DNA from: Candidatus Geocrenenecus huangii
Lineage (GTDB): Archaea; Thermoproteota; Nitrososphaeria_A; Caldarchaeales; Wolframiiraptoraceae
Direction: 5' to 3'
Length of the DNA: 64,000 nucleotides
Assembly (NCBI GenBank): GCA_023268155.1
Contig: JALNKM010000001.1
Coordinates: 341,778-405,777 of the forward strand
The notes beneath the pieces were generated by a model. It was given only the letters and a program-made list of their open reading frames with translations. It was not told the DNA's origin and ran no database searches. How positions within the stretch are numbered: position 1 is the first letter of the stretch; each line of letters starts with the position of its first letter. Of this stretch, positions 1 to 10,051 are shown one piece after another. Both the position numbers and the translations under genes were made by a program.

Positions 1-3000
1 CTTTAACCTAACTACTCCATGTCTGCCTACTTGCTTGACCGAGCCGTTTAGGGTCATTACATCTGCTAGGAGTAGAAGATGCCTTACATCTACGTCTAGG
101 CCTTGCTCTTCGAGAACATGTTTTAACTCTCTAACTATTGCTTCTCTCGCTGCTTCTATTCCAAGGACCTCTGCTATCTCATGTATGTTGTTCGTCCATA
201 CTCGTCTATTATCTACTCCTGGAAGAGTCATTATCTCTCTCAGGTTAGAGCCTTCCGTGAGAATAACGTATTCTCCCTTCTCATACTTTAGTATAGCTTT
301 CGTTATTTTCCTTACTCCTTTAACTCTTGAAGAAAGTATTTTTTCTTTCAGCTGATCGAGGCTTAGAGTACTTTCTTCAGGAGCGTAGATCGTCAACTTG
401 TCCTCTTTATATTCATAGCTGTACTTCATCTGTTTCACTGCCTCCTCGATATCGCTAAGTGTTACGTTATGTTCTTTCATTGCCTGCTCATCTAGTTGGA
501 GGATCAACGCGTTCTTCTTCAAGTTGAATCCCACACTTGATACGATATCCTCAAAGTAAGTGGACTGGATCTGTTTAACTAGCTTTTGAGCTTTAGCTTT
601 ATTCTGTGCGTATTCTGGCTCAAGCGGTATCCTCATAATAGGTGTTGAGGGGGTTTTTCGCGCATCAACTATCTCTATAAGTCTTGGAAGCCCTAAGAGT
701 ATACTCTGCTCTCTAACTCCCGCAAAGTGAAATGTTCTAAGGGTTAACTGCGTGCTAGGTTCTCCAATCGATTGGGCTGTGACTATTCCTATAGCTTCAC
801 CAGGCTCTACCCTATTCTTCAAATACTCTCTGTAGACTTCTTTGATAAACTTCTCCGCATCCTCTCTGCTAAACTTCATATCCGTTATCTTCTTCTTAAT
901 TTTCCCTAATACAAGCCTCGGAAGTCTATCGGTGTATTTTGAGGTTAGCTGCTCTACTTCTTCTATGGGAAGTTGTTCTCGACCAGGCCTTAGTCCTAGC
1001 CTACTTATTATTATGTCCAGGTTTACGGCTTCCCCATGATAGCTTTTAGAGGGATCTATCCCATCTTCACCGTAGAGGAACTGGACGATCTTCTTGTGAT
1101 CCATCATCCTGACCGTTCCATCATACTCGACGTAAAGAGATTCTAATGCATTGATCAATCTTCTCTGCATGTATCCGCTTTGCTGTGTTCTTACAGCTGT
1201 ATCTACCAGTCCGTCTCTTCCTCCCGCCATGTGGAAGAATGTTTCTATAGGATCTAATCCTTGGATGAATGAGTGATATACGAATCCTCTGGCTTTCGGT
1301 GAAGCATCTCCAGGCTTGAAGAATGGTAATACTCTGTCTGTGAATCCTCTCTTTACTCTTTCTCTCCTAACTGCTTGCTGACCTACTACCCCAACCATCT
1401 GGTCTATGTTTAGTAGTGACCCTCTGGCCCCCGTCCTAGTCATTACTACTGCGCTGCTCTCCGGAGATATGTGTCTCCTAACGACTTTACCTGCAGCGTC
1501 TCTCGCCTCAGCGAGTATAGTCAGAATATTCGATTCAAAAGCTTGTTCAGATGTTTCTCCAGGTTTAATCTCTATCCTACCCTTCTCATACTCTGATTTA
1601 AGCGTATTGAACGCCTCGTCCATCTTCTTGAATATGTTCTCTATTTCTTTGTAGGCTTCTTCAGGGACGTATAGGTCGTCTATTCCGAAACTGAAGCCTC
1701 TAAGATTCAAATAGGTGTTAGCTATCCTAACAATATTGTTGATGAATTCTTTAGCTGCCTCAGAGCCATACTCCATGGCTATCCTGTGAAGTATACTGTT
1801 AGCTTTCTCAACTCCTATCGCACCTTTGTCTATCACACCTTTAACTAGTTTTCCATCTTCTATGACAACCTCGATATCTGGAGAGAAAGATGCTTTAAAC
1901 CTATGATTGAATCCTTTCGGTAGTAGAAGGCTGAAGACCTGTCTTCCACTCCACTTAGGCTCAGGCTCTTTAATCTCAGGCTCGGGAAGTTCTCCAATAT
2001 ACGATATCTGAGATAAGAGGTATGATAGCTCCTTTTTGTTTAGGTATGTGCCTGGCTTCGTGAGAAGATATAAGGCCGTAATGAAATCTCTTATGGCCCC
2101 TATGATTGGTGCGCCGTACCTCGGTGAGAGTATGTTGTTTTGAACTATGAGGAGAAGTCTCGCCTCTGTCTGTGCCTCTTCACTTTGAGGTACATGTAGA
2201 TTCATCTCATCTCCGTCAAAGTCCGCATTATATGGTGTGCATACACAAAGATTTAATCTAAAAGTCTTGTATGGCAAGACCTTAACTCTGTGAGCCATTA
2301 TAGACATCCTGTGAAGACTTGGTTGACGGTTAAAGAGAACTATGTCTCCATCTATCAAGTGTCTTTCAACAATGTAGCCTGGCTCAAGAGCGTTTGCAAC
2401 CTCATCCAAGTCCTGTGCGAATTTTAATCTTATCCTCTTACCATCAGGTCTAGTCACGTATTTCGCACCCGGATACTTTTCTGGACCATTCCTAACATAT
2501 TGTCTAAGCCTCTCAATGTTCCATTCTGTTACTCTTTCTGGAACAGTTAACTGCATGGAGACATCTAGAGGTACTCCTACTTCATCTATGCTAATTTTTG
2601 GATCGGGAGAGATGACGGTTCTAGCAGAGAAGTCCACCCTCTTACCGCTTAGATTTAATCTAAATCTCCCCTCCTTCCCTTTTAGACGTTGTGCTAACGT
2701 CTTCAATGGTCTACCGCTTCTATGGGTTGCTGGAGCTACTCCAGGCACCTCATTATTCAGATATGTTGTTACATGGTATTGGAGGAGGTCTGCAAGCTCG
2801 ACTATCACGGGTGAAGGTGAACCTGCATTAATATTCTCTTTAAGTCTTTGGGCTACTCTAAGTATGTCGACCAGCTTATGGGTTAGGTCGTCTTCACTCC
2901 TGAATCCCGATTCAAGGGTTATACTGGGTCTCACGTATACGGGCGGGACAGGAAGTACCGTTAGAACCATCCACTCTGGTCTAGCAACCTTCGGGTCTAC

Positions 3001-3588
3001 GTCCAGCAGCTCTAGGTCTTCGTCAGGAATTCTCTCAAGTCTCGCTCTAACAGCGTGAGGTGTAAGCCTTCTAGGTCCTTCATCCGTTATTTCTATGAAG
3101 GTCGTCGGCTTCTCCAACTCGATCTTCAGCTGGCGTTCATCACAATGTGGGCAGGTAGTCGTAGACATCGCCTTCTGGAGAATCTTGTAGAAGATTTCTC
3201 TACTTATCTTTCCAGCCTTCTTCATTTCCTCTATCTTAGCTTTATAGTGTAAGACATCCTCGTCCGATAGCAGGATTCTTCCACAACTTCTACATGTTGA
3301 TTTAAGCAGGTTATAGATCTGCTTTACGAATCCTACATGTATTACCGGGACTGGAAGCTCTATGTGACCGAAATGGCCTGGACAGTTTAGATAGGTGTTA
3401 CCACACGTCTTACATCTCTGCCCCGGCTCCAGTGTTCCAAGCCTTGGATCCATTACTCCGCCGGGCACAGGCATGCCGTCCTCATCATATGTATCGGGGT
3501 TCTGTATTTCTGCTACACTCATCTCTCTTATCAAGTCTGGAGAAAGTATTCCAAACTTTATTGCTGATACAGTCCCAATATATGACGT
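1..3588 (-). CDS. rpoA: DNA-directed RNA polymerase subunit A (unsplit A'+A''), 3' end beyond the window
   Basis: Largest catalytic subunit of archaeal RNA polymerase. About 1196 codons are open to the left window edge. The N-terminal zinc region (CKTCG...CPGHFGH), the catalytic loop NADFDGDEMN (minus strand, about 2200-2229), then FLYGEDG, PGEAIGI, TAQSIGEPSTQLTLRTFH and, near the edge, KQVGRHGV all lie in one frame. A' is therefore fused to A'', where most archaea split it near PGEA. Roughly 60-70 residues should be missing at the C terminus. The gene follows rpoB directly, as in other archaea. The frame is closed by TGA at about 3594, and conserved sequence (TVSAIKFGILSPDLIREMSV) begins before the first ATG (about 3519). 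No ATG, GTG or TTG precedes it. ACG at 3588-3586, five bases after a strong GGAGGTGAT, is my preferred start; ATT at 3579 is an alternative. Confidence 0.95.
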
Positions 3589-3589
3589 T

Positions 3590-6500
3590 CTACATCACCT
3601 CCTCGAATATGAGCTTAGGCATGATGCCCATGCTTATCATCTCTTCAAGTAGTAGATAGAATGCATAAGACATTGTTACAGGCTTAACCTTGACGTCCTT
3701 CCCATGAACGGGGCATATGAATCTCTCCTGCTTCAAGTCGTAGTATGCTGGAAGACCGCATTCCTGGCAGAAGTATGCGGTATACTTATCGCTCTGTTCT
3801 AAGAGCCTATCTAGTAGAAGGTAGCTTGCACCATGAGCTATGAGGCAATCCCTCTCCATCTCCCCAAACTTTAATCCTCCACCTCTGCTTCTACCCTCGG
3901 TAGGCTGTCTTGTAAGTATCTGAACTTGTCCACGTGCTCTTGCATGGATCTTGTCTCTTACGAGGTGGTGTAGTCTCTGATAATATACTACCCCCACGAA
4001 GATCTCTGCCTCAAACTTTTTACCTGACAGGCCATCATACATTATCTCTTTACCAGTGTTCTTGAACCCTAATGCCTCTAGCTCTCTTCTAAGTTCTTCG
4101 AGAGGTTTACCCATGAAAGGTGTTCCATCTATGAATTCTCCTCTCAGTGCTGCTAATTTTCCAGCCATACTCTCTATGAGCTGACCCACGGTCATCCTGC
4201 TTGGGAAAGCATGCGGGTTAATTATCAGGTCAGGTACTATTCCGCTTTCGGTGTAGGGCATGTCTTCCTGAGAGAAGACCATCCCTATTACTCCCTTCTG
4301 TCCATGTCTTGAAGAGAATTTATCACCTATCTCAGCGAAACAGAATGTTCTAACCTTTGCTTTGATAAGCTTGTTTCCTTCATCGGTCCTCGTAATGAAT
4401 ATGTCTTCGACTACTCCAGCCTCTGACGGTCTAACAGTCTCGGATGCATCACGCCAAACCATTTCTCTAGCCGGAGCTCTCTGATATTCTTCCATGAATC
4501 TAGGTGGGCTCTTTACACCTATTATTACAGTCCCTCCAGTAACTTCTGACTCGATGTGCGCTAACCCATCATCATCTAAGACTCTGTAAGCTTGTTCTCC
4601 CCTGTAGCCTCTGACGGATGGGTCTGGTACCTCTATTCTATCTCTCTGTCCCCCAATGTATGTTCTTGCCTCGATCTCGTATGTTCTATAGCTTAGTGAT
4701 AATCCTAGGCCTCTCTCAATAGCCGACTTGTTTAAGACTATTGCGTCCTCCATGTTGTATCCTTGCCCGGTTAAGACTGCTACAACCATGTTTTGACCTA
4801 CGGGTCTCTCATTCATTCCAAGCAGGTTTATAGCCTTGGTGGTTACAAGAGGTTTCTGAGGATAGACTAGGATATGCATTCTAGAATCTACTCTAAGCTC
4901 ATAGTTGATAGCAAACATTCCGAGAGCCTGCTTACCCATAGCTCCTTGATAGACGTTCCTCGGAGATTGATTATGTTCTGCGTAAGGTATGGTTGCTGCA
5001 ACGACTCCGAACATCGCGTAGGGGCATATCTCTAGATGAGTATGCTCGTGGGTAACAGTTTCAGGCGATAAAGCTACATACGCGTTTTCTTCTTCTTCAG
5101 CATCTACGAACTCTATTTTTCCCTGAGCCACCAAGTCTCTGAATCTTAGAGTCTTATTCTTCAAGTTTTCTATATCAGATTTCGTAAGTAGGGGCTTACC
5201 ATTCTCCACGATTATTAATGGTCTCATAACTCTCCCTTCATCAGTGTTTACCCAGACCTCTTGTACATGCTCGTAACTATAGAGTACGATGCTCACCTCA
5301 CTGCTTATCTCATTTCTTCTCCTAAGCTCTCTAAGCGTTTTGACAAGCTCTCTCCCATTTGTATGGAAACCTACGAGTAACCCGTCAACGAATACTTTAG
5401 TTGGGTATGCTCTCTTCCTAGACCACATCTCTGTAAATGGGAGTACTCCAGCAGAGTAGAGCTTCTCTAAGAGTTCTCTCTTCTTAGCTTGACGGCTTAC
5501 AGTAGCGCTTAATGCAAGGTTCTTAACTAAACCACAGTTTGACCCTTCAGGTGTTTCCGCTGGACAGATCCTCCCAAAATGTGTTCCATGCAGATCCCTT
5601 GCCTCGAAGTGTGGCTGGCTTCTACTTAGTGAGGACTGGACTCTCCTTAGATGGCTTAATGTAGCTAGGTAGTTTGTTCTATTCAATAGCTGCGTTACCC
5701 CTACTCTTCCTCCAGGCCAATTGCCTGTGGCGAAAGCATGTTTTACAAAATCCGTTACTATTCCAGGTCTAACGAATGTTGATACGTTTACAGGATACCG
5801 GGAGGAGGCCAGCCTCTCAAGCTGATATCTTACATCTCTGAGAAGCTTCATGAAGGCCATTCTATAAAGCTCCATCAATAATGGTCCAGCGAGCTTCACT
5901 CTCTTATTAGCGTAATGGTCTCTATCGCTTGTCTTTCTAATCTTAAGACTCGTCTCTAATAGTTTGCCGATCATCTCGCAGAGGAAGATTGCCTTCTGGT
6001 ATCTGGCAGCTTTAGACGTACCAATATGTGGAAGGAAGACAGTATCTATTAGTTGTTCAGCTCTCTGTACACGATATTCTTCAGCGTATCCGAAGGCTAT
6101 CCTGTTACCAATATATCTTAATGCTTCCGCCTCACTATCTACTCCTTCGGCCTCTTGGAATGATGAAGCTAGAAGCTCCTGAACTTCTCTCAAGCTTGAA
6201 ACCATGTTAACTATGTCTTTATCATTTACCATTCCCAATGCTCTAAGCATTATGATGGCAGGTATGCCTTTGTAGATTCTTGAGAAGAATACTTTTAGTG
6301 GTCCACCATGTTTATATGTTACCTCCACTCTGGACTGCCTGCCATGTATAGTAGACAAGACTATGGCGCTTAGCTGCCCACCCTCTAAATCTTTCTCTGT
6401 TACAAGTATCCTATTAGGTGCGAGGTCCTCGATAGCTACTATCACTCTCTCCGAACCATTTATAATAAAGTATCCTCCAGGATCTTTCGGATCCTCACCT

Positions 6501-6955
6501 ATTTCTATCAATTCTTCGTCGGTCATCTTTGATAATGGGCATATCTCAGACTTCACCATTACAGGTAAGATCCCTACTTCTATCCGGTCGCTTGAAATAG
6601 GTTTACCATCTAGATACAGGCTTACTCTAACATAAAGAGGTGCAGCATAAGTTAGATTTCTTAACCTGCATTCCATCGGTTTAACATTCTCTATTACTGT
6701 CCCATCCATCTCGACAAGCCTAGGAGCCCCAACCTCCGGGTTGCTCAACTTAAGTATTAGAGTACCGTATCTTGTTTTTACTTCAAGGTCTCCGAGAGAC
6801 TGAACTAATTCTCTTAATCCTTCTCTCACAAAATAGTTGTATGACTTCATGTGATGCTCCACTAATCCTTCCTCTTCGATAAACGCTCTCATGACTTCCC
6901 ATAAATCATCCTTTGTTAATTCAATCTGCTTTAACATATTTTGCATTCCCTCCAT
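3590..6955 (-). CDS. rpoB: DNA-directed RNA polymerase subunit B (unsplit)
   Basis: Second-largest subunit of archaeal RNA polymerase, 1121 residues, the usual length of an unsplit archaeal RpoB. Visible hallmarks are HGTHFGRICPAETPEG in the fork region, GQGYNMEDAIVLNKSAIERG, GDKFSSRHGQKGVIG near the active centre and a C-terminal zinc ribbon (CQECG...CPVHG, about residues 1063-1085). The stop TAG lies one base before the proposed rpoA start, so the two genes are co-transcribed. Three ATGs occur close together (6955, 6946, 6937). The sequence GGAGGG lies between the first and second, so 6937 (MLKQIELTKDD) has the better spacing to a ribosome-binding site; the family N terminus does not decide it. 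rpoH, usually just upstream, was not found. Confidence 0.98.
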   Translation of the reverse strand: MEGMQNMLKQIELTKDDLWEVMRAFIEEEGLVEHHMKSYNYFVREGLRELVQSLGDLEVKTRYGTLILKLSNPEVGAPRLVEMDGTVIENVKPMECRLRNLTYAAPLYVRVSLYLDGKPISSDRIEVGILPVMVKSEICPLSKMTDEELIEIGEDPKDPGGYFIINGSERVIVAIEDLAPNRILVTEKDLEGGQLSAIVLSTIHGRQSRVEVTYKHGGPLKVFFSRIYKGIPAIIMLRALGMVNDKDIVNMVSSLREVQELLASSFQEAEGVDSEAEALRYIGNRIAFGYAEEYRVQRAEQLIDTVFLPHIGTSKAARYQKAIFLCEMIGKLLETSLKIRKTSDRDHYANKRVKLAGPLLMELYRMAFMKLLRDVRYQLERLASSRYPVNVSTFVRPGIVTDFVKHAFATGNWPGGRVGVTQLLNRTNYLATLSHLRRVQSSLSRSQPHFEARDLHGTHFGRICPAETPEGSNCGLVKNLALSATVSRQAKKRELLEKLYSAGVLPFTEMWSRKRAYPTKVFVDGLLVGFHTNGRELVKTLRELRRRNEISSEVSIVLYSYEHVQEVWVNTDEGRVMRPLIIVENGKPLLTKSDIENLKNKTLRFRDLVAQGKIEFVDAEEEENAYVALSPETVTHEHTHLEICPYAMFGVVAATIPYAEHNQSPRNVYQGAMGKQALGMFAINYELRVDSRMHILVYPQKPLVTTKAINLLGMNERPVGQNMVVAVLTGQGYNMEDAIVLNKSAIERGLGLSLSYRTYEIEARTYIGGQRDRIEVPDPSVRGYRGEQAYRVLDDDGLAHIESEVTGGTVIIGVKSPPRFMEEYQRAPAREMVWRDASETVRPSEAGVVEDIFITRTDEGNKLIKAKVRTFCFAEIGDKFSSRHGQKGVIGMVFSQEDMPYTESGIVPDLIINPHAFPSRMTVGQLIESMAGKLAALRGEFIDGTPFMGKPLEELRRELEALGFKNTGKEIMYDGLSGKKFEAEIFVGVVYYQRLHHLVRDKIHARARGQVQILTRQPTEGRSRGGGLKFGEMERDCLIAHGASYLLLDRLLEQSDKYTAYFCQECGLPAYYDLKQERFICPVHGKDVKVKPVTMSYAFYLLLEEMISMGIMPKLIFEEVM

Positions 6956-7267
6956 TAACTTTTAAGATAAACGTTTTTCTCAAAATATAAACACTCTTAA
7001 TCTCCAAGTCTTCATATGTGAGATGGTATTCTTTATTTTAAAGTTTACGCTAGCCGGCGGCCCAGCAAATAATAAAGATGTCTCCCAATATATACATTCA
7101 ATGCTCAATCACAGAGTATCTAGAAATTACTCCAACCTATGGAAGATTGACGCATATCTGGACTTGCTGTCAAATAGCCAGAAAATCTTCAAGCAGGCGA
7201 AAGCTCTTCAAGCCATCTTATGCAACGTCCATAAAATAGGTCGAGTTGTTAGTTTCGCCTTAAATTT
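6956..7267. other. Gap upstream of rpoB; possible small ORF but no recognisable rpoH
   Basis: This 312-bp gap should carry the rpoB promoter. AT-rich tracts resembling TATA elements (minus-strand TTTATATTTT and TTTATCTTAAAA) lie between about 6965 and 6995. On the plus strand an ORF (7023-7271, 82 codons, ATG) fills the gap and ends overlapping the stop of the next gene by four bases. Its product is helical-looking but resembles nothing I know, so it is probably spurious or a lineage-specific small protein. The minus strand shows no RpoH-like frame. Confidence 0.3.
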
Positions 7268-8443
7268 TTAAGCTAATAGCTTTAGTCTCATTTTTTTATA
7301 CATTCTCTGCGCTACGGTTGTTAAGACTACTATGATGAGTAAGATCGGTGCGACCAATACTGCTAAGACAGTGAGCCCTATTACCAGATACTGTATGAGG
7401 GCTGAGGTTATATGAGAGATCCTTCCTAGATTAACTGTTGGGGGCTCTGAAGATTTATCAAACCTGACTATTATTGTCTTGTTCGAATTTATTATTTCTT
7501 GAATCATTGCTTTCAATACTTCACCATCAGATCTATAGAATGTCGCCATAATGGTTATGTTCTGATCTTTCTTGAAAGCCGCTTCAGCCTCTCCAAACTC
7601 ATCTGTGATGAGTCTCTTTATTTCGTCACCTTTGACATAGATATTAGTGTTCGGCACAGGGCTATCTCTCGAGTCTAGGACCCTGAAGAGTATCTCCACG
7701 TATTCCTTCCTCATCTCCTCCGAGATCCAGATAGATACAGTTGAATATGTGACGCTCTTCTCCAAATTCTCTAATTGTGCTTTCATAACCTCTATCTCCT
7801 CTCTAACCTTGGAGAGTTCTCTCATTACTTCAAGCATTTCACTCACTTTCTCGGCTTTTTCTAAAAGCTCTAGAAGGTTGGCCTCCAGCGTTTCTGCATT
7901 CCTAATTCTGGCTCTTAAGTCTAGGATCTGGTCTGTCATATCCATTCCTGAAACAGACTTCTTGATAACTTCTCCAGTTCTGGAGATCTCCTCTATGAAG
8001 GTGAAGAAACTCTTCTGCGGAATCTTAACAGTCAAATAAGCATCTTCCTCTCCAACATTCATAGAGGTAAGGTAGCCCCTACACATGTCGGTGAATAAGA
8101 GAACTCTATCTACAGTCTCCCTAATCTTACCCTTATCTACTTTTAGGTCGATATCTGCTTTGTAAGCTATGAGTTTCTCCTGATCAGAGTAGACTACAAC
8201 CTCCTTGGAGGTCGCTTCAATTTTAGATCCTCTAGTTTCAGCAGGAGAAGTTGATCCCGTTGTTGTAGCAATGACGGTTTCAGTATCAATTGCTCCTAGT
8301 TTAACATAACTTTGATACCCTGATTGCGGTGCAAGGAGTCCGAGTCCAATATTATATACTAGCATAGTCGCAAGGTATCCTGAGATCATTATGGTTGCGA
8401 GACCTACTACAAGGAATATAATCATTAACCTCCACTTTTTCAC
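7268..8443 (-). CDS. DUF4349 membrane-anchored coiled-coil protein
   Basis: About 391 residues. An N-terminal membrane segment (residues about 6-30 of MKKWRLMIIFLVVG...) is followed by a DUF4349 region: an alpha/beta part with YLTVKIP, then a long coiled coil (roughly residues 180-240) and a short beta part ending in VTYSTVSIWI. Next come an Ig-like or carboxypeptidase-regulatory-like stretch (about 250-330, NTNIYVKGDEIK...) and a C-terminal membrane helix (about 350-380) with a basic tail. The frame is open to 8479, but GTG at 8443 has a Shine-Dalgarno-like AGGGATG before it and starts directly ahead of the membrane helix, so I prefer it. The role of DUF4349 is unknown; an envelope function is inferred from topology. 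Confidence 0.85.
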   Translation of the reverse strand: MKKWRLMIIFLVVGLATIMISGYLATMLVYNIGLGLLAPQSGYQSYVKLGAIDTETVIATTTGSTSPAETRGSKIEATSKEVVVYSDQEKLIAYKADIDLKVDKGKIRETVDRVLLFTDMCRGYLTSMNVGEEDAYLTVKIPQKSFFTFIEEISRTGEVIKKSVSGMDMTDQILDLRARIRNAETLEANLLELLEKAEKVSEMLEVMRELSKVREEIEVMKAQLENLEKSVTYSTVSIWISEEMRKEYVEILFRVLDSRDSPVPNTNIYVKGDEIKRLITDEFGEAEAAFKKDQNITIMATFYRSDGEVLKAMIQEIINSNKTIIVRFDKSSEPPTVNLGRISHITSALIQYLVIGLTVLAVLVAPILLIIVVLTTVAQRMYKKMRLKLLA

Positions 8444-8697
8444 CTTACATCCCTGTGAAAAATAATCGGTTATGCACAATAAAATACCAGTTCTTAGAAT
8501 GAAGCGTTCTAAATACTGGACGGCGTATACTAGTTTATTTCGATGAGTATGGTTTAACTGAATTAAGAGCGGTATCCTCTAGGTGAGGAATAGAAAGATT
8601 TGTGAATGTTTATTTATGTAAGGTATTGCTGGCTGAAAGTCGGCGGCTATACTTCTTGCAGAGATTAGCCGTTCTACTGATTACCTCTTTTCGTCAT

Positions 8698-9990
8698 CTA
8701 TGCGGGTAAACCTACTGAGAGCAGTAGGTCTATAAGCCATTGAGGTTTGACTGGGAACCACACTATGAACCATACTACCTGTACTCCAACCATGAAATAT
8801 AGCATAGCCTTAGAGAATCTATCTTCGCTTAGTATATGTGGTAATCCTATAGCCAGTATCGGTACTGTCGAATAGAAGTAGAATGGATAGACCCATCTGT
8901 GTAGAATATACGCTAGAGGGAAGAAGATTATATAGGTTAGAGTGATCCATGAAAGTATTAGTATCTCGTTATCTGGAAAGAGCCTCTTCTTTAATGAGAT
9001 TGTAGATGAATAGATTGAGAACGCGAGTACAAGCCAGGTCATCCACCATAAAGGTGACTGCATACCGTAGTAAGCTACTGGATGATATTCCTTACCATCA
9101 ACAGTTACTGTTACAACGAAGTATGATTCACGTGGGTAAGGCATAATAGGGTTAGCCCAAGTAAGAGGCATATGGACAACGTCTCCTTCCTTGAATGTTA
9201 ATATTGTATGGTAGTTCAGCATGTAGTCTAGATGTTCGAATGGCGTAGAATAAGCTTTAAAAGAGTAATCATATACTGAGAGGCCGGCTATCAAGATTAT
9301 CAGAGAGATTATGGCCATCTTCTCAATAATCTTCAAAGTCTCTCTAACCGCATCTATCAGCCTTTCCTGGAGGTAAGACATCTTCAGAAAATAATACAAT
9401 AACAGACCAAGCAATATGAATACGCTGGAGACCTTGCATAGTAGTGAGAAGCCGAAAGCTATACCTGAGAAGAAATATCTACTTCGAAGAAAAAGTAATA
9501 CTGATAGCAAGCTGAACATCATGGCGGGAGCATCTAGAATCGCCATCGAGCTGAGATTGAATGAGGTAATATCACATGCGAATAGTATGGATGAACATAA
9601 GGCTAGGACGTTATTCTTTAAAACTATGTTGGCGATCTTGCCTAGCAGGTATACTGATACTGCTCCAGAAATGGCCATAAAGATCCTCCACCCTATCGGG
9701 TTATCTCCGAACAAAAGTATCCCGAGCATTATCAATGCCTTAGAAAGAGGTGGATGCTCATTATTCACAGACATCCCCATAAGCATTTTACGAGCCGCTG
9801 GAATGTAGTGGGCTTCGTCAAAGATGAATGCGCAATCTGTCGGAAATGGTGGGTCAATGCATTCAGATGGTGGAAGCTTAGGCCAAGGCTCACTCATTAT
9901 CAGTAACTTCATGACTAGGATTATAATTGATAAGCAAACCAGTTGGAGATCTAGCTCACCTAGATACTTCCTAAGAAAAGCTGGAATCAT
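8698..9990 (-). CDS. Dolichyl-phosphate-mannose-protein mannosyltransferase-like membrane glycosyltransferase (GT-C)
   Basis: 430 residues with about ten hydrophobic segments. The first extracytoplasmic loop holds the PMT-family acidic pair in FDEAHYIPAARKML (about residues 58-71), followed by NEHPPLSKALI, the HPPL motif typical of PMT/ArnT-like GT-C enzymes. These use polyprenyl-phosphate sugars and transfer the sugar to protein or lipid on the outer face of the membrane. GGTGGAG five bases before the ATG supports the start. The next gene in the same direction (10052-11182) is another GT-C membrane protein, so a joint role in surface glycosylation is plausible. Substrate and acceptor cannot be read from the sequence. 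Confidence 0.85.
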   Translation of the reverse strand: MIPAFLRKYLGELDLQLVCLSIIILVMKLLIMSEPWPKLPPSECIDPPFPTDCAFIFDEAHYIPAARKMLMGMSVNNEHPPLSKALIMLGILLFGDNPIGWRIFMAISGAVSVYLLGKIANIVLKNNVLALCSSILFACDITSFNLSSMAILDAPAMMFSLLSVLLFLRSRYFFSGIAFGFSLLCKVSSVFILLGLLLYYFLKMSYLQERLIDAVRETLKIIEKMAIISLIILIAGLSVYDYSFKAYSTPFEHLDYMLNYHTILTFKEGDVVHMPLTWANPIMPYPRESYFVVTVTVDGKEYHPVAYYGMQSPLWWMTWLVLAFSIYSSTISLKKRLFPDNEILILSWITLTYIIFFPLAYILHRWVYPFYFYSTVPILAIGLPHILSEDRFSKAMLYFMVGVQVVWFIVWFPVKPQWLIDLLLSVGLPA

Positions 9991-10051
9991 AAAATCTCCA
10001 CCATTATATGAATAATACTAGGATATTAAATTCTAGGATATTACATTATCT

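Noticed and set aside
1..3590. Many open plus-strand frames of 60-180 codons opposite rpoA
   Set aside because: They are antisense to a clear, conserved gene, lack ribosome-binding sites and show no family resemblance.
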